Below are positions 51,678-52,500 of a DNA stretch of 52,500 nucleotides, in pieces. This stretch comes from Halichondria panicea (Eukaryota; Porifera; Demospongiae; Suberitida; Halichondriidae). The stretch's first letter is position 1, and each line of letters opens with the position of its first letter. Below the pieces are notes generated by a model. That model did no database searches, was not told the origin of the DNA, and saw nothing but the letters and a program-made list of their open reading frames with translations. The stretch spans positions 7,047,139 to 7,099,638 of the forward strand of contig NC_087383.1 of NCBI RefSeq assembly GCF_963675165.1, read 5' to 3'. The translations under genes were made by a program, and so were the position numbers.

Positions 51678-51890
51678 CCTAAACCCTACTTGATTACTAA
51701 GACATTGCATGGGTAATTTAGACCAATATCACCTGATGGCAGAACAAAATGCTATTATGCTAGGACAACTTATCAGGACAATCAAGAGGTGTTATTTCTA
51801 CCTCTGCTGTTAAGTGCAATCAACAGGGTTAAACGTATTTTATTTCTGCTGACTAGTTCACATAATATTATGCACGTGTAACTAACTTAC

Positions 51891-51995
51891 CATTGACATC
51901 AACATTGCACTCTGTGATGAGGTACTTGATAGTGTCCAGCTTCCCCCTACTGACTGCCAGTCCCAGTGGAGTTAGTCCACCACTGGTCACAGCTC
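51891..51995 (-). CDS. Ankyrin-repeat exon (105 nt), upstream
   Basis: Acceptor CTATAG, donor AATG|GTAAGT, phase 1-1. It reads AVTSGGLTPLGLAVSRGKLD then TIKYLITECNVDVN. Same length and phase as 38955-39059, to which it can be spliced in frame. Further 5' exons must lie beyond the right edge of the window. Confidence 0.9.
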
Positions 51996-52365
51996 CTATA
52001 GTGGTGAGAGTTGTGGAAGTGTACGTGATAATAGGTGTAGTGAGGATAAACTATTATTATTAATAATATTTGTAGTTAAAGCTACATTCTGTAATAATAC
52101 ACCACTATTATACAGTTGTAACAGGTTATTTTGTATGGTGGATCTTTTCGTATTTTATTTTATTTTATTATTACACAACCAGCAAACAGTAGGTTATCAT
52201 GCCATCCTCTTATGAGTAATAACTTATTACTTGTACATGTATGGCCTTCTAGCAATTTCACGATCACTGGAGCATTCTGTATAATTATTATAAGGCTGCT
52301 CAGTGGGTAGCTAGCTGAAGATCAGAGTGTTCTGGTGTAATCCAACTCCGTAGCTTTGGCATACT
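51996..52365. other. Intron, nothing recognised
   Basis: AT-rich with TTTTATTTTATTTTATTATT. No exon. Confidence 0.5.
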
Positions 52366-52430
52366 CAGTGGCGGATCCAGAGGGGGTTCTTCGGGTTCAA
52401 TTGAACCCAGAAGTGAGTGGGAGGCTCAAG
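52366..52430. mobile_element. Left end of a DNA transposon, CAGTGGCGGATCCAGAGGGG
   Basis: The terminal sequence is of the CAGTGGCGGATCC type, seen in hAT-like and other TIR elements. TTCAATTGAACCC is a small inner palindrome. The rest, if present, is outside the window. Confidence 0.5.
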
Positions 52431-52500
52431 CAACTAGTTAGCAAGTTGTTCATTTCTTACTAGCTTTCACAATCACTTCTTACTAACCTTCAGTCCTTGT

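Overview
The window looks like intron-rich, AT-rich animal DNA, most likely from a demosponge of the Amphimedon type (inference). The evidence is spliced genes with very short GT-AG introns, recognisable metazoan exon fragments (RBM22, ribosomal protein S6), an ankyrin-Roc-COR-Death protein assembled from many small exons, and a very high load of short DNA transposons. The palindrome TATAATTATA recurs across the whole window. There is no operon structure, CRISPR array or prokaryotic gene organisation.

Left third (1-16,990). A broken piggyBac transposase (2433-3927) sits beside a 200-bp CA tract; a possible 5' exon lies at 1309-1449. Then come local duplications, a 64/82-bp minisatellite and exon-like repeats on the minus strand. 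From 7.9 to 10 kb are same-strand remnants: an RBM22 exon, a decayed RPS6 exon, an unidentified first coding exon, and the start of a secreted protein cut by a 602-bp Mutator-like MITE. From 11.6 to 15.7 kb there is a tandem array of about 470-bp exon-bearing units. One unit is split by a 2.47-kb DNA transposon with TTAA target duplications that carries two convergent spliced genes.

Middle (16,991-32,000). A MULE-like family with TAGCCTCGA termini and 9-10-bp target duplications is abundant. Two near-identical 1.09-kb copies and one 1.34-kb copy carry splice-flanked internal segments. Two of these three sit head to tail in one arm of an older inverted-repeat element, sharing one 9-bp target word. 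A Ty3/gypsy LTR retrotransposon on the minus strand (26,491-31,984) follows. Its LTRs are nearly identical, but gag has a stop codon and the start of reverse transcriptase is missing. A PIF/Harbinger-type MITE lies in its 5' LTR.

Right part (32,000-52,500). The main host gene is on the minus strand. Ankyrin-repeat exons at 51,891-51,995 and 38,955-39,059 lead to a large exon (34,167-36,397: ankyrin, Roc GTPase, COR), two linker exons and a Death-domain exon (33,205-33,583). Splice phases agree throughout. Flanking introns of the two ankyrin exons are duplicated and carry tRNA-Lys-like sequences, so the ankyrin repeats appear to have grown by segmental duplication. The rest is foldback elements, a truncated LINE and dispersed repeats.
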